A DNA stretch of 64,000 nt from Plantactinospora sp. BC1. GTDB lineage: Bacteria; Actinomycetota; Actinomycetes; Mycobacteriales; Micromonosporaceae. The translations under genes were made by a program, and so were the position numbers. The stretch spans positions 2,914,001 through 2,978,000 of the forward strand of contig NZ_CP028158.1 in assembly GCF_003030345.1 (NCBI RefSeq). The letters run 5' to 3'. Shown piece by piece: positions 1-10,678 of this stretch. Under the pieces are notes generated by a model, which searched no databases, was not told the DNA's origin, and saw only the letters and a list, made by a program, of their open reading frames with translations. Positions within the stretch are counted from its first letter, which is position 1, and each line of letters starts with the position of its first letter.

Positions 1-286
1 CCTGGTCATCGACCGGATCGGCTAGCCGTCCGCCGGGGCGCCGCCACCGACGACCAGCTCCACCGACCGGGCCGGGTCCGGGCGCGACCCGGGCTCGTCC
101 CGGTCAGCTTCCACCCGTGTGGCTGCCACGCCGGGCGCCCATGGTGTACGGCCTGCCGACCGGCTATCCTCCGTCGCCGGGGGGTAGCACCGGGTGCGCG
201 GTCGGCTCGACGACGGGCCACACCGCACGCGGTGCCGTGGGTGCCGTGCGCGCCCGAGGCGACTCCGACGTGACGGGAAACAGGCT

Positions 287-967
287 GTGACCGTATCCGC
301 TCCCGACCCCCAGGCGGTCCGGGCCGCCAACGTGACCGAGTTGCGGCGGTTGGGGCTGCCCGTGCCACCGGAGCAGTTTCCGTTGGTCTGGGAGCCGGGC
401 GACGCGGTCGAGCTGCGACCCACCGCCGAGATCGAGGCCCGGACGGCGGTACTGCACCTGGTGCTGGCGCGCTGCTTCGGCATGCCGCCGGAGGCGGGGA
501 TGAGCTGGCTGCTCGGCTCGCACCTGGTGGAGGCGGTGACGCCGCCGGAGTGGCAGTTCGTGATGGGCAGCCGGGGCGACCACCGCTCCTTCGTACTGCA
601 CCACGACGCGGTCTTCGCGCTGGCCTGGGTACTCGGACTGAGCCGGCACCTGGACCCGACGGAGCCGAGCGACGAGCGGTTGATGGAGCGGCTGCCCAAC
701 CTGGCGGCGGGGGAGACCTTCGGCCAGTGGCGCTCCCGCACCCTGGCGGCGCCCCGGGACGCGGCCGAGGTCGCCGTCGTACTCGACTTCTACTACTGCC
801 TGGACTGGGGTTACCTGGAGGCCGAGCAGGCGGGGCTGCAACTGCCCGGGATGATCGACAGCAACGCGATCGGCCAGCGGCGGTGGGCGCTGGAGTGGGC
901 GGTGGTCTTCCACGGCCCGTTCCACGACCCGCCCGCCGGCTGGGAGGAGGTCGACCTCTCCACCTGA
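287..967 (+). CDS. DUF4272 domain-containing protein
   Basis: Product of 226 residues; molecular function unknown. The sequence resembles the DUF4272 family: a central helical stretch with WLLGSHLVEAVTPPEW and RSFVLHHDAVFALAWVLGL, then a Trp-rich end (RRWALEWAVVFHGPFHDP). The GTG at 287 was chosen because the frame extends upstream only through low-quality Arg/Gly-rich sequence, and a purine-rich stretch (gacgggaaacagg) precedes this GTG. It stands alone, transcribed towards the rlmA-like gene on the other strand. No signal peptide or membrane segment is visible, so it is probably cytoplasmic. The family call is from memory of the motif pattern. Confidence 0.75.
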   Translation: MTVSAPDPQAVRAANVTELRRLGLPVPPEQFPLVWEPGDAVELRPTAEIEARTAVLHLVLARCFGMPPEAGMSWLLGSHLVEAVTPPEWQFVMGSRGDHRSFVLHHDAVFALAWVLGLSRHLDPTEPSDERLMERLPNLAAGETFGQWRSRTLAAPRDAAEVAVVLDFYYCLDWGYLEAEQAGLQLPGMIDSNAIGQRRWALEWAVVFHGPFHDPPAGWEEVDLST

Positions 968-1008
968 CCCGCCACCTGACCCGCCGGCTCCGCCCGCCGG
1001 GTCGGCGG

Positions 1009-1869
1009 TCAGCGGGGGTGGTGGGCGGCCACCTGGACCGCCACGGTCACCGCGCTCGGTTCGGGGAGTTCGTCGATCCGCCGGCCGAGCCGGTCGGGGT
1101 CGGCGTGCCAGGCGCTCGGGCCCATCCCGACCAGGGTGCGGATCCCGGTCCGGTCGAGCCGGAGGGTGGCCCGGTGCACGGCCGTCGCGCCGGGCGTGAA
1201 GTGCTCGGCCAGGCTGCCGGCGACCCGGGCCTCCTTGGCCGGGTCGACCCGGAGCAGGCCGAGCCGGTCGACCAGTTCGCCGAGGTGCTCGGCGGTCGGC
1301 GTGACCACCAGCAGCGCGCCGTCGCCCCGGAGCACCCGGCGGAACTCCGCCCCGTTGCGCGGGGCGAAGACGTTCAACAGCAGCCCCGCGGTGCCGTCGG
1401 CGAGCGGCAGCCCGCGCCAGGTGTCGCAGAGCGCCGCACCGGCCCGGGGGTGCGCCCGGGCGGCCCGGCGCAGCGCCGGCTTGGAGACGTCCAGGGCCAA
1501 CCCAACGGCGGCGGGGAGCGCGTCGAGCACCGCGCCGAGGTGCCGGCCGGTGCCGGCGCCGGCATCCACCACAAGTTCCGGGTACGTCTGCGGCGCCGGC
1601 CCGGCGACCGCCCTGGCGAGGTCGGCGAGTGCGGTCGAGATCAGGTCGTAGTGGCCGGCGGCGAGGAACTCCTCACGGGCGGCCACCATCGCCGGGCTGT
1701 CCCCGGAGTGCGTGGCCCGGCCGGCGCTCAGGTTGACGTACCCCTGCCGGGCCAGGTCGAAGCTGTGCCCCACCGGGCAGCGCAGCGCGACCGCCGCGGC
1801 GGGCGGTACGGCGGCCAGCGGCCGGGCGCAGACCGGGCAGCGGAGCCGCCGCAGGACCTCGGGTGGCAC
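1009..1869 (-). CDS. rlmA: RlmA-like 23S rRNA guanine-N1 methyltransferase
   Basis: SAM-dependent methyltransferase of the RlmA/TlrB type, which methylates N1 of a guanine in helix 35 of 23S rRNA (family knowledge). An N-terminal zinc finger is visible (CPVCARPL, then CPVGHSFDLARQGYVNL, giving Cys-x2-Cys and Cys-x3-His ligands), followed by the SAM motif VVDAGAGTGRHLGAVL. The frame stays open to a TTG at 1962, but that would overlap the divergent add gene. The GTG at 1869, just before the zinc finger, gives 286 residues, close to the usual RlmA size. No strong ribosome binding site precedes it, so the start is uncertain. Some actinobacterial members confer macrolide or lincosamide resistance; whether this one does cannot be seen. 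Confidence 0.85.
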   Translation of the reverse strand: MPPEVLRRLRCPVCARPLAAVPPAAAVALRCPVGHSFDLARQGYVNLSAGRATHSGDSPAMVAAREEFLAAGHYDLISTALADLARAVAGPAPQTYPELVVDAGAGTGRHLGAVLDALPAAVGLALDVSKPALRRAARAHPRAGAALCDTWRGLPLADGTAGLLLNVFAPRNGAEFRRVLRGDGALLVVTPTAEHLGELVDRLGLLRVDPAKEARVAGSLAEHFTPGATAVHRATLRLDRTGIRTLVGMGPSAWHADPDRLGRRIDELPEPSAVTVAVQVAAHHPR

Positions 1870-1952
1870 CCCGTCACGATAGTGCGCGACCTGGCCGGGG
1901 CCGGCGGTGGTGCCGCCGCTGGTCGCGGTGGCCGGGCCACTAGGGTCGGGGC

Positions 1953-3032
1953 ATGGCGGCAATCGGCTACGAAGAGATCGTCCGGGTACCCAAGGCGCTG
2001 CTGCACGACCACCTGGACGGCGGGCTGCGCCCGGCGACGGTGGTCGAACTCGCCGAGGCGGTGGGGCATCCGCTGCCCACCACCGACCCGGAGGAACTCG
2101 GCCGGTGGTTCGTGGAGGCGGCCGACTCGGGCTCGCTGGAGCGCTACCTGCAAACCTTCGCGCACACCGTGGCGGTGATGCAGACGGCCGAGGGGCTGCG
2201 CCGGGTGGCCGCCGAGTGTGCCCTGGACCTGGCCGCCGACGGGGTGGTCTACGCGGAGGTACGGTTCGCGCCGGAGCAGCACCTGGAGCGGGGGCTCGAC
2301 CTCGATGGCGTGGTGGAGGCGGTGCTGGCCGGCTTCGCCGAGGGTGCCGCCGAGGCGGCGGCGCACGGACACCCGATCCGGATCGGCACGCTGCTGACCG
2401 CGATGCGGCACGCCGCCCGCTCGCAGGAGATCGCCGAGCTGGCCGTCCGGCACCGGGACACCGGTGTGGTCGGCTTCGACATCGCCGGTGCGGAGGCGGG
2501 CTTCCCGCCCACCCGGCACCTGGACGCCTTCGAATACCTGCAACGGGAGAACTTCCACTTCACCATCCACGCCGGTGAGGCGTTCGGGCTGCCCTCGATC
2601 TGGCAGGCGATCCAGTGGTGCGGCGCCGACCGGCTGGGGCACGGGGTACGGATCGTCGACGACATCACCCCCGGGGACCACCGGCCGGTGCTGGGCCGGC
2701 TCGCCGCGTACGTGCGGGACAAGCGGATCCCGCTGGAACTCTGCCCGTCGTCCAACGTGCAGACCGGTGCCGCCCCGTCGATCGCGGAGCACCCGATCGG
2801 GCTCCTGCGCGACCTGCGGTTCCGGGTCACCGTCAACACCGACAACCGGCTGATGAGCGGTACCTCGATGTCCCGGGAGATGGCGCTGCTGGTCGAGGCG
2901 TTCGACTACGGCTACCCGGAGTTGCAGTGGTTCACCATCAACGCGATGAAGAGCGCCTTCATCCCGTTCGACGAGCGGCTCGCCATCATCAACGAGGTGA
3001 TCAAGCCGGCGTACGCCAAGCTGTCGTCCTGA
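1953..3032 (+). CDS. add: adenosine deaminase
   Basis: Product of 359 residues that hydrolyses adenosine and deoxyadenosine to inosine and deoxyinosine in cytoplasmic purine salvage. The metal-binding N-terminal motif [12 protein letters not shown] replaces the common KxELHxHLxG form and is usual in actinobacteria. Also visible are [18 protein letters not shown] with the catalytic histidine, and the late motif VNTDNRLMS, which carries the metal-ligand Asp. Length is normal. It is divergent from rlmA, with about 80 bp between the two preferred starts holding both promoters. Other nucleoside and base salvage genes (deoC, upp, guaB1) lie elsewhere in the window but are not in one operon with it. 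Confidence 0.93.
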   Translation: MAAIGYEEIVRVPKALLHDHLDGGLRPATVVELAEAVGHPLPTTDPEELGRWFVEAADSGSLERYLQTFAHTVAVMQTAEGLRRVAAECALDLAADGVVYAEVRFAPEQHLERGLDLDGVVEAVLAGFAEGAAEAAAHGHPIRIGTLLTAMRHAARSQEIAELAVRHRDTGVVGFDIAGAEAGFPPTRHLDAFEYLQRENFHFTIHAGEAFGLPSIWQAIQWCGADRLGHGVRIVDDITPGDHRPVLGRLAAYVRDKRIPLELCPSSNVQTGAAPSIAEHPIGLLRDLRFRVTVNTDNRLMSGTSMSREMALLVEAFDYGYPELQWFTINAMKSAFIPFDERLAIINEVIKPAYAKLSS

Positions 3033-3613
3033 CGGGTGGGCCGATCCGGCCAGGTGCGGATCGGCCACCGAGTCGGGGCGTTGTCGCACGATTTCCGGTC
3101 TGCTATCTCTTTTGGTCGGGAAAACTGCCGGGGCGGTCAGCCGGGCTGCCCAGGCGGCCATTCGGTGGTCCGCACGGAGCGCGTAATCCGGCACTTCGAC
3201 CTTGCCGTGCCGGACCGGTCGGGCAATGGTTCTCTGCGCCTGCGAGCGCCGGCCTTCCGGTGACACCGGAGCCGAACGCAGCCACCGTACGCGAGGGCGT
3301 AGGGTTTCCCCGTGCCGGTAACGTTCGATACGTTGCGGTGCGGGTTCCGGGTCCGGGCCGAGCGGTGACCAGCCGGTTCTGGACGGTTGACGGCAGTAGA
3401 GCATGGACAGGATGCGTGACTACCCTGGGTGACACCAGAAAGACAGACTGCTGTCAAATCGCGGGGACATCCGGATGCGCTTCCAGTCGGTGACAACCTG
3501 GGCTTTCTTCTTGAGTTGCGGCGTGATGGAATCTCGGAGGTCCGACCCGCCCGGGTCGGTCGATCAGCGGTGCCCTGGGCCTTTGGCCGGGTACTGGATG
3601 GAAAGGCGGTGAC
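3033..3613. other. 581-bp intergenic region upstream of the conservon
   Basis: No convincing gene is seen here; the short open frames have poor codon structure. The stretch 3380-3430 is less GC-rich than its surroundings and contains TTGACG at 3387-3392, a possible -35 box, but no good -10 at normal spacing. The cvnA promoter probably lies here, and its 5' untranslated region may be long. Confidence 0.5.
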
Positions 3614-6600
3614 GTGAGCAAGCGGCCGAAGACAGCAAGCCCGATCCTGTCGCGTCTCCGCTGGCCGGTCGCCGGCCGGCTGCGCGACATGCCGATCTGG
3701 TCGAAGCTGGGTCTGATCATGATCGCGCCGACCATCGCGGTCGTCGTGGTCGGTACGACCAGCATCGTCGACCACATGGAGACGTTGGACGACGCGAACC
3801 GGGCGCACACCCTGGCCACGCTCGCCCAGACCTCCGGCGAACTGGTGCACGACCTGCAGGACGAGCGGGCCGGCGCCGTACTGCTGCTCGGCGCGCAGAA
3901 CGACACCACCCGGAAGACGGCCCGCGACGCCTACAACAAGGTGCATCCCGAGGTCGACAAGGCCAAGGGCCCCTACTCGGAGCGCCGGGCGCAGCTCGAC
4001 GAGCTGCCGGGCAACTTCGACGCGCTGCTGGCCCAGATCGACCAGGGCCTGGCCGACCTGCCGGGGATCCGCAGCCAGGTCATCAACTCCAAGCTCAAGC
4101 TCACCGACGCGGCACAGTCGTACGAGGGTCTGATCAACGACCTGCTCAACATCCGGGACCTGGCCTCGCAGCTCGCCGGCAACGCCTCGCTGAGCGACCG
4201 GATGCGGGCCGCCGCCGCCAACGCGCGCGGCAAGGAGTTCCTGTCGATGCGGCGGGTCGTGGTGCACCGCGCGCTGATCGACGGTGAGCTGACCGCCGCG
4301 TTGCAGACCGACTACATCGCCACCGAGACCGGTCAGCAGCAGGCGTTGCAGACCTTCAAGGCGATCGCGACCGGCTCCGAGTCCGCCTTCTACGACGAGA
4401 CGGTGACCGGCGCCGACGTGCGCGAGGTCGACAGCTACGGCGGCTGGATCCGGGGCCGGACGGACGCGAGCATGTCCGCCGCGCCGTTCGACGCCGACGA
4501 CTGGGACTCGGCGATGGTCGGCAACGCCCAGCTGATCCGTACGGTCGAGGGCCGGCTCGACTCCGACGTACTCGCCGAGGCCAGCGCGCTCCGCGACGAC
4601 GTGCAGCGCCAGGTCTTCCTGGAGACCGGCCTGCTGCTCAGCATGCTGCTGCTGGCCGTGCTCTTCGCCTACCTGGTCGCCCGCTCGATGGCCCGCTCGC
4701 TGCGCGAACTGCGGCACGGCGCGCTCTCCATCGCCCAGTACGGCCTGCCGCACGCGGTGTCCCGACTGCGCGACCCGCAGATGACCGCGCAGATGTCACC
4801 GGTACAGGTGGCCAACCAGATCGCCGAGCCACTACCGGTACGCAGCAAGGACGAGTTCGGCCAGGTGACCGAGGCGTTCAACGCCGTCCACCTGGAGGCC
4901 GTCCGGACCGCAGCCGAGCAGGCCGCACTGCGGGCCTCGGTCGCGACGATGTTCGTCAACCTCGCCCGCCGTTCGCAGATCCTGGTCGACCGGCTCATCG
5001 GTCACCTGGACCGGCTGGAGCGCGGCGAGGAGGACCCGGACCGGCTGGCCGAGCTCTTCCAGCTCGACCACCTGGCCACCCGGATGCGCCGCAACGACGA
5101 GAACCTGCTGGTGCTCGCGGGTGCCGACTCGACCCGGGTGCAGCGTGAGCCGGCGGCACTGATCGACGTGCTCCGGGCCGCGCAGTCCGAGGTCGAGCAC
5201 TACACCCGGATCGAGTTCGGCATGGTCGACCGGGACATCGAGGTCCAGGCCGCGGCCGTCAACGACCTGGTGCACCTGGTCGCCGAGCTCTTCGACAACG
5301 CCACGGCCTTCTCCCCGCCGGACTCGCAGGTGATGGTCGAGGCCCGCCGGGTCGGTGACCGGGCGACGCTCTTCGTCGAGGACCGGGGCATCGGCATCAC
5401 CGCCGAGCAGCTACAGGACCTCAACGAGCGGCTCGCCACGCCGCCCGCCGTCGACGTGACCGTCTCCCGGATGATGGGTCTGGTCGTGGTCGCCCGGCTG
5501 GCGTCCCGGCACGGCGTCAAGGTCGAGCTGCGACCCGGCCACGACCGGGGCACCGTCGCCGACGTCACGCTGCCCACCACGATGCTGATTCCCCGGGCGC
5601 TCTCCGGCCGGACGCAGCACCCGGGCGGCTTCCCGGGTACGCCGGAACCCTCCGCCCGCCCCGCGCTCGGCGCACCGCTCGCCCTGGAGAGCGGACCGGC
5701 CGCCCCGCCGGTGCCGGCCTTCGGTGGCGACCGTGGCCCGGGCTTCGGTGGCGACCGTGGCCCGGGCTTCGGTGGCGACCGTGGTCCCGGCTTCGGCGGC
5801 GACCGTGCTCCGGGCTTCGACCGCGACCGCGACGGCGCTCCGCACGGCCGCCCCTACGAGCCGGCGATGAACGGCGGCGGGCAGGGCAGCGCCCCGAGCC
5901 AGCCCCGGGAGATGCCGGCCTGGTCCGACCTGACCGGCGCCCGGGCGGGACGCAACGGAAACGACCCCTTCACGCCCCGGATCCCCAACGGACACGACAT
6001 CGAGCCGCTACCGCAGCGGCGGGCCACCGAGCAGGATCCGGCCGGCCTCGCGTCGGAGACGACGATGTCCGGGTTCATCCCCAGGCAGCGCCCGGCCACG
6101 CCGGATCCGCAGCCGAACGGGCTGACCGCGCCACCGCCGGTCTCCGCACCGCCGGTCCCGCCGGTTTCGGCTCCGCCGGCCGGACAACCGCCGGTCTCCG
6201 CGCCGCCGTTCGGTCTGAACCCGTCGCCGGCCGTGCCGCCGCCAGCGCCGATCCCGGTGCCGCCGCCGGCCGCGCAGCCGCCGGTTCCGGGCGGCAACGC
6301 ACCTCCGGCCTGGCCGCCGGTGAACACGCCGGACCGGGAGGCCAGCGCGCCGCCCGTCCCGGAGCGCCTGGCCGCGGCCCTGGACATGACCGCCGAGCTG
6401 CCCAGGATGGCTCGGCCCCCGGCGGCGGACGCCACGGCCAACGCGGAGGCGCGGCCGAAGTTCGCCGACGAGACCATGGAACTGCCGATCTTCCGCGAGT
6501 TGGAGTCGGCCTGGTTCCGCACCCGCCGGAAGCCGGAAGAGACCGGTGGGCAGCCGCAGGGAGCCGGTCCGGCCTCCCAGGCGACCGGCCAGGCCGTCGC

Positions 6601-7093
6601 GGTGGACACCGCTGTTCCCGACGCGGCCCAAGCCGGATCCGTACCGACGACAGGCAACGCGGCAACGGTGCACAGCCCGAGCTCCGGTGGCCAGCAGCCG
6701 GGGAGCGGGCCGGGCACCAACGGCACCGGTCGGCCAGGCGAGGGCGGCGGCTGGCGTACGGCTGCCGACGACGGTTGGCGGGCAGCCATGGCGGCTACGG
6801 CAGCTGCCACGACGTCGGGTGGCCAGACCACCCAGACCGGACTGCCCAAGCGGGTACCGATGGCACAGTTGGTGCCCGGAGCGGTGGAGAAGCCGACCAC
6901 CTCGGTGCAGCGTCGTACGCCGGAGGCGGTTCGCGGGCTCTTGTCCGCGTACCACCGTGGGGTGCAGCGTGGCCGCACGCACCCGACGGACGACCAGTCG
7001 ACCAACCCGGAGGCGACTCCGGCTGGGCAGCGATCCCCGCAGGCCGGGGTGGGCCCCGCGACCGCAAGCGGCCAGAAGGAGCATGAAGGATGA
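3614..7093 (+). CDS. cvnA: conservon sensor histidine kinase CvnA (nitrate/sulfate-sensing domain)
   Basis: Membrane sensor-kinase-like protein of 1159 residues, first gene of a four-gene conservon. Residues 31-53 form a first membrane helix. An extracytoplasmic NIT-type helical domain follows (about 55-330), then a second helix at 336-358, a HAMP region and a HATPase_c domain (N box [13 protein letters not shown] near 555, G box VEDRGIGI near 590). The DHp region has no obvious phospho-acceptor His, as is common in CvnA proteins. Residues 650-1159 are a Pro/Gly-rich tail that includes four 8-residue repeats and ends in a GLPKRVP-type motif. The stop overlaps the cvnB ATG by 4 nt (ATGA), suggesting coupled translation. 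CvnA proteins are thought to control the downstream GTPase switch. Confidence 0.92.
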   Translation: MSKRPKTASPILSRLRWPVAGRLRDMPIWSKLGLIMIAPTIAVVVVGTTSIVDHMETLDDANRAHTLATLAQTSGELVHDLQDERAGAVLLLGAQNDTTRKTARDAYNKVHPEVDKAKGPYSERRAQLDELPGNFDALLAQIDQGLADLPGIRSQVINSKLKLTDAAQSYEGLINDLLNIRDLASQLAGNASLSDRMRAAAANARGKEFLSMRRVVVHRALIDGELTAALQTDYIATETGQQQALQTFKAIATGSESAFYDETVTGADVREVDSYGGWIRGRTDASMSAAPFDADDWDSAMVGNAQLIRTVEGRLDSDVLAEASALRDDVQRQVFLETGLLLSMLLLAVLFAYLVARSMARSLRELRHGALSIAQYGLPHAVSRLRDPQMTAQMSPVQVANQIAEPLPVRSKDEFGQVTEAFNAVHLEAVRTAAEQAALRASVATMFVNLARRSQILVDRLIGHLDRLERGEEDPDRLAELFQLDHLATRMRRNDENLLVLAGADSTRVQREPAALIDVLRAAQSEVEHYTRIEFGMVDRDIEVQAAAVNDLVHLVAELFDNATAFSPPDSQVMVEARRVGDRATLFVEDRGIGITAEQLQDLNERLATPPAVDVTVSRMMGLVVVARLASRHGVKVELRPGHDRGTVADVTLPTTMLIPRALSGRTQHPGGFPGTPEPSARPALGAPLALESGPAAPPVPAFGGDRGPGFGGDRGPGFGGDRGPGFGGDRAPGFDRDRDGAPHGRPYEPAMNGGGQGSAPSQPREMPAWSDLTGARAGRNGNDPFTPRIPNGHDIEPLPQRRATEQDPAGLASETTMSGFIPRQRPATPDPQPNGLTAPPPVSAPPVPPVSAPPAGQPPVSAPPFGLNPSPAVPPPAPIPVPPPAAQPPVPGGNAPPAWPPVNTPDREASAPPVPERLAAALDMTAELPRMARPPAADATANAEARPKFADETMELPIFRELESAWFRTRRKPEETGGQPQGAGPASQATGQAVAVDTAVPDAAQAGSVPTTGNAATVHSPSSGGQQPGSGPGTNGTGRPGEGGGWRTAADDGWRAAMAATAAATTSGGQTTQTGLPKRVPMAQLVPGAVEKPTTSVQRRTPEAVRGLLSAYHRGVQRGRTHPTDDQSTNPEATPAGQRSPQAGVGPATASGQKEHEG
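5717..5812 (+). repeat. 24-bp in-frame tandem repeat in cvnA (4 copies)
   Basis: Four consecutive 24-bp units encode FGGDRGPG-type octapeptides from about residue 703. The third and fourth copies carry synonymous or near-synonymous changes (ggt/ggc, gcccg/gctcc). The array lies in the disordered Pro/Gly tail, and slippage could change its copy number between strains. Confidence 0.85.
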
Positions 7094-7494
7094 CATCTAC
7101 GCAGGATCTCGGTTGGCTCTTGGCCAACTTCGCCGATCGTGTGCCCGGCGTCGCCCACGCGATCGCCGTCTCCGCGGACGGCCTGCTCCTGGCGTCGTCA
7201 CGGGACCTCCCGCGTGACCGGGCGGATCAGCTCGCCGCGATCGCATCCGGCCTGGTCAGCCTCACCCAGGGGGCGGCGCGCTGCTTCGAGGGTGGGGCGG
7301 TGCTGCAGACAGTGGTCGAGATGGACAATGGTTTCCTGTTCCTGATGTCCATCTCGGACGGCTCGTCGTTCGCGGTCCTCGCCGCCCGCAGCTGTGACGT
7401 CGGGCAGGTGGGATATGAGATGGCACTGCTCGTCGACCGGGTGGGTGACGCGTTGACGCCGCCGCCCCGGGCCGCTGCGGGGATGTTGAGCTAG
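7090..7494 (+). CDS. cvnB: Roadblock/LC7 domain protein CvnB
   Basis: Product of 134 residues with a single Roadblock/LC7 fold: N-terminal [19 protein letters not shown], core strand [18 protein letters not shown], and a later [17 protein letters not shown]. In conservons CvnB is thought to modulate the Ras-like GTPase CvnD, much as MglB acts on MglA in Myxococcus (family knowledge). The ATG overlaps the cvnA stop by 4 nt, so translation is probably coupled. It is followed at about 100 bp by cvnC. Confidence 0.93.
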   Translation: MTSTQDLGWLLANFADRVPGVAHAIAVSADGLLLASSRDLPRDRADQLAAIASGLVSLTQGAARCFEGGAVLQTVVEMDNGFLFLMSISDGSSFAVLAARSCDVGQVGYEMALLVDRVGDALTPPPRAAAGMLS

Positions 7495-7598
7495 GTGGTA
7501 CCCGGCCGGTGTGGTTCGCCGGCCGGTGCGACGACAATGGAACAATGACGAACTCCAGGCTTTGAGTCTCGGGTACGACGAGAAGGGGGTGAACGGCG

Positions 7599-7979
7599 AT
7601 GATGGCTGAACGCGACGAGCCGACGGGCGCGCTGGTGAGGCCATATGCCGTTACCCGTGGTCGTACTAGGCCGAGACTGGACATCGCCCTGGAGGCGCTC
7701 GTCGAGACGACGGTGCGCGGTCGGTCCGCCGGTAACGGCAATGGCGGCCAGGGCCGGGAGCATCAATACATCGCCGCGCTGTGTGATGGTCGGCTGCAGT
7801 CGCTCGCGGAGATCGCGGCGCGGATGCAGTTACCGCTCGGAGTGGCTCGGGTCCTGATCGCCGACATGGCCGCCGATGGCCTGGTGGCGGTGCACGAACC
7901 GACAATTCTGGACGACTCAAACGACGCGGTGGGCACTGAACTGCTGGAGAGGGTGCTGAGTGGACTTCGCAGGCTCTGA
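7599..7979 (+). CDS. cvnC: DUF742 protein CvnC
   Basis: Product of 126 residues of the DUF742 family, the third conservon component. It has the typical VRPYAVTRGRTRP segment near the N-terminus and a winged-helix-like C-terminal half (LQSLAEIAARMQLPLGVARV, MAADGLVAVHEP). Two adjacent ATGs (7599 and 7602) follow the purine-rich agaaggggg, so either may be used. The 3' end overlaps cvnD by 20 bp. Its molecular role is unknown; it may be an adaptor between the sensor and the GTPase. Confidence 0.92.
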   Translation: MMAERDEPTGALVRPYAVTRGRTRPRLDIALEALVETTVRGRSAGNGNGGQGREHQYIAALCDGRLQSLAEIAARMQLPLGVARVLIADMAADGLVAVHEPTILDDSNDAVGTELLERVLSGLRRL

Positions 7980-8568
7980 CATGTCGCACCGCCCAACGGC
8001 CGGGCGCGTGACATCGGCGAAGATCGTCATCGCCGGTGGCTTTGGCGTCGGCAAGACAACACTGGTCGGTTCGGTCTCGGAAATCACGCCGCTGACCACC
8101 GAGGCGATCATGACGTCGGCTGGGGTGGGTGTCGACGACACCCGCCAGGTGCCAGGCAAGACGACCACCACGGTCGCGATGGACTTCGGTCGGATCTCGA
8201 TCGACCGGGATCTCATCCTGTACCTGTTCGGCACGCCGGGCCAGACGCGGTTCTGGTTCATGTGGGACGAACTGGTGCGGGGCGCGATCGGTGCGGTCGT
8301 CCTGGTGGACACCCGCCGGCTGGCCGACTGCTTCGCGGCCATCGACTTCTTCGAGCACCGGCGGCTGCCGTACCTCGTGGCGATCAACTGCTTCGACGGG
8401 ATGCAGTACCACGACCCGCAGGACGTGCGGGACGCGCTGGCGATCTCGAACGAGGTTCCGGTCGTCGCGTGTGACGCCCGGAACCGGGAGTCGACCAAGC
8501 ACGTGCTGATCTCGCTGGTCGAGTACGTGCTCACCATGCGGCGCTCGCGCGCCGTCGCTCCGGCCTGA
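7960..8568 (+). CDS. cvnD: conservon Ras-like GTPase CvnD
   Basis: Small GTP-binding protein of 202 residues. The P-loop is GGFGVGKTT. G3 is GTPGQTRFWFMWDEL, with the usual DxxG aspartate replaced, as in other bacterial MglA-like conservon GTPases. The base-recognition region is INCFDG. GTG at 7960 was chosen because ggagaggg ends 6 nt upstream; an ATG at 7981 just after the cvnC stop is the alternative. It completes the cvnABCD set. No cytochrome P450 (cvnE or cvnF) follows, so this is a four-gene conservon. Confidence 0.93.
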   Translation: MDFAGSDMSHRPTAGRVTSAKIVIAGGFGVGKTTLVGSVSEITPLTTEAIMTSAGVGVDDTRQVPGKTTTTVAMDFGRISIDRDLILYLFGTPGQTRFWFMWDELVRGAIGAVVLVDTRRLADCFAAIDFFEHRRLPYLVAINCFDGMQYHDPQDVRDALAISNEVPVVACDARNRESTKHVLISLVEYVLTMRRSRAVAPA

Positions 8569-9151
8569 CCGGCGAGCACACGTCGCCCGTCGGGAGCGGC
8601 CCGGCCCTGGGCCGGTACGCCCGACGTGGTTGCCCGGCCCGTGCCGGGTAGGCGGCTGCCCGCGTCCGCCCGCGTCCGCCCGTTGGCGACGGCGTCGACC
8701 GCGACCCGGGTGGAGGGGTCTCTGCGCCGGTGTGGCGAGGCGGAGCGGAGGGGCCGGGCTTCGGCGCCGGTGGCCCCGCCCGGCGACCCCGGCGACCGGC
8801 ATCCGGATCGCCCGGTCGACCGGCATCCGGATCGGACGGTGCAGGCCGGACCGGTCGACCTCTGGAGGCGGCCCGGTCGGCTGTGAAGCGGTTCGCCGGA
8901 CCTGCTCCACACCTGGCGGCCGGCCCCGTCGACCATGGAGGCGGCACGGTCGCATCGGGAGCGTCACCGTCGCCTTCGGATGGTGATGGCGGAAGTGATC
9001 CCGCGCCGTGCCGGCAGCGCCCCCGTCAGAGCCAGAGCGGCGGCCGGGGGTCCCGCGTCGCCCTGGAAAGCCACTCTGGAGAGCCGTCTCGGCGACGGTA
9101 GGCCGCGAGGGCGGCGGAGCCGCGGGGGCGGCAGAGCGCCGCGACGGGACG
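8569..9151. other. 583-bp convergent intergenic region
   Basis: This region lies between the ends of cvnD and the solute-binding protein gene. Several long frames exist only because stop codons are rare at this GC content, and none shows family motifs. A short direct repeat (cggcatccggatcg, twice within about 8798-8835) is visible. No clear intrinsic terminator was found. Confidence 0.5.
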
Positions 9152-10366
9152 TCAGGAGACCCGGCTCCAGGAGCCGGAGACCACGGTGAAGACGCCGAGC
9201 GAGTCCGGCTCCATCCCGCCGTGCCGGATCGGGGCGAACGCGTACGCCCCGGCGATCCCCTCGGTGATCTGGTTACCCAGATAGGCGCGGAGCCGACCCC
9301 GGTCGACGCTCTTGCCGAGCCGGGCCGCGTTGACGATCAGTCGCAGCGCGTCCGCCCCGTACGGGGCGAAGCCGCTGAACGAGCCGTACAGGTGGATGTA
9401 GCGGTAGACGAAGTCCCGCCGGTCCAGCCCGGCGGTGGAGGTGTTCGTCAGCGACGAGCTGTTCAGCGAGGCGGGGTGCACGACGTACGCGCCCTCGACC
9501 GCCGGGGCGTTCGTCTCCGAGAGGGTGTCCTCGGCCACCGCACCGGCGTCGAAGAAGATCCGGCCCTCGTAGCCGGTCTGCCGCAGCGCCCGGGCCGCCG
9601 TACCGGAGAACGGCGCGGTGCCCCAGATGACCACCGCGTCGGGATCGGGGTCGGTCACCTTCCGGGCCGCCGGTCGGTAGTCGGCGTTCTCGGCCCGGGG
9701 CAGCCGGGTCACCTTGGCGAGGTCGACGTCGACCGCCTTGAGAGCCGCTGTGAGGGCCCGTACGCCCGAATCGCCGTGCGCGCCGGGTGCTGCCAGCAGA
9801 CCGACCCGTTCGAAGCCCTGCGAGCGAATCAGCGGGGCCAGCGCCCTCGCCACGTCGCGGGCGTCCGGGGTGAGTTTGAAGATGTACGTCCGCTGCGCCA
9901 GCGGCACGGTGAGGTTGTCGGCCGCGGCGAAGGAGATGAACGGCACCTGTTGCTGCTGAGCGATCGGGATGATCGCCAGGGAGGTCTCGGCGAGGCAGCC
10001 GCCGATCAGCGCGTGCACGTTCTCCCGGGTGGCCAGTTCGGTGGCGTGCTGGGCGGCGAGCCGTGGTTCGCTGGCGTTGTCCCGGACCACCAGCCGGACG
10101 GTGCGGCGCAGGTTGCCGACGGGTACGCCCTGCTCGTTGAGCTTGTCGACGGTGATCTTCAGCGCCCGTTCCTGGAGTACGCCCAGTGCCTGGCCGGGGC
10201 CGGTGAGTTCGAGGCTGGCGCCGATGACGAGTTCGCGGGCGTCCGGTCCGGGCGGCCCGACCGGATCCTGGTCGTCACGGCCGCAGGCGGCGAGCAGGGT
10301 GGTGGCGGCTGCCGCCAGAAGGCCCCGCCGGCTCAGCGTCCACGCCTCGACTGCCGGTCCGGCCAT
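9152..10366 (-). CDS. ABC transporter substrate-binding lipoprotein, branched-chain amino acid type
   Basis: Product of 404 residues with a type I periplasmic-binding fold of the Leu/Ile/Val-binding kind (Peripla_BP_6). The N-terminus combines a Tat-like twin arginine (LSRRGLL) with a lipobox (TLLAACGRDD), so it is probably exported folded and lipid-anchored. Core motifs include VIGASLELTGPGQALG, the ASEPRLAAQHATELATRENVHALIGG region rewritten with an internal serine, and VVIWGTAPFSGTAARALRQT. ATG at 10366 is preceded by ggaggg. No permease or ATPase gene is adjacent, so the protein may serve a distant transporter or act as a sensor. The ligand is not known. Confidence 0.85.
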   Translation of the reverse strand: MAGPAVEAWTLSRRGLLAAAATTLLAACGRDDQDPVGPPGPDARELVIGASLELTGPGQALGVLQERALKITVDKLNEQGVPVGNLRRTVRLVVRDNASEPRLAAQHATELATRENVHALIGGCLAETSLAIIPIAQQQQVPFISFAAADNLTVPLAQRTYIFKLTPDARDVARALAPLIRSQGFERVGLLAAPGAHGDSGVRALTAALKAVDVDLAKVTRLPRAENADYRPAARKVTDPDPDAVVIWGTAPFSGTAARALRQTGYEGRIFFDAGAVAEDTLSETNAPAVEGAYVVHPASLNSSSLTNTSTAGLDRRDFVYRYIHLYGSFSGFAPYGADALRLIVNAARLGKSVDRGRLRAYLGNQITEGIAGAYAFAPIRHGGMEPDSLGVFTVVSGSWSRVS

Positions 10367-10678
10367 CGTCGCCCTCCATCCGCTGGTCGCAGGTGTCGCC
10401 TACGGTCCCGGGGTATGGTCGCGGCACCTCCCACGGGTCGTCAACTCCGCACACTGTGGGAAGAAACACCAGGTCGACGTAGGTTGAACGCTGATTGACC
10501 AGTCAGCCGACGGGTCCTGACCGGACGGTCCGGGCGGCACTGTCGACCGGCCGGGCCCGGCAGAGCGGAGCGTGGCCGAGCGGGCACGCAGTGCCCTGCG
10601 CGGACGCGGAAAACCCACACCGGCCGAGTCGTCGACGTGCCGGTGTGGGTTTGCGGTGGAGCGGTTCGTCCGGTTCGG
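10367..10678. other. 312-bp intergenic region
   Basis: Apart from the hairpin at 10611-10652 it holds the presumed promoter of the solute-binding lipoprotein gene. No coding frame with recognisable motifs is seen. Confidence 0.5.
10611..10652 (-). terminator. intrinsic terminator after the IS110-like/CvnA-tail gene
   Basis: A perfect 14-bp inverted repeat (AAACCCACACCGGC at 10611-10624 and its complement at 10639-10652) surrounds a 14-nt loop. On the minus strand the 3' arm ends in a T-run. It lies about 27 bp beyond the stop of the gene ending at 10679, so it most likely terminates that transcript. Confidence 0.8.

Noticed and set aside
3033-3435. Several frames between add and cvnA
   Set aside because: No ribosome binding sites or family motifs, and composition unlike coding DNA here.
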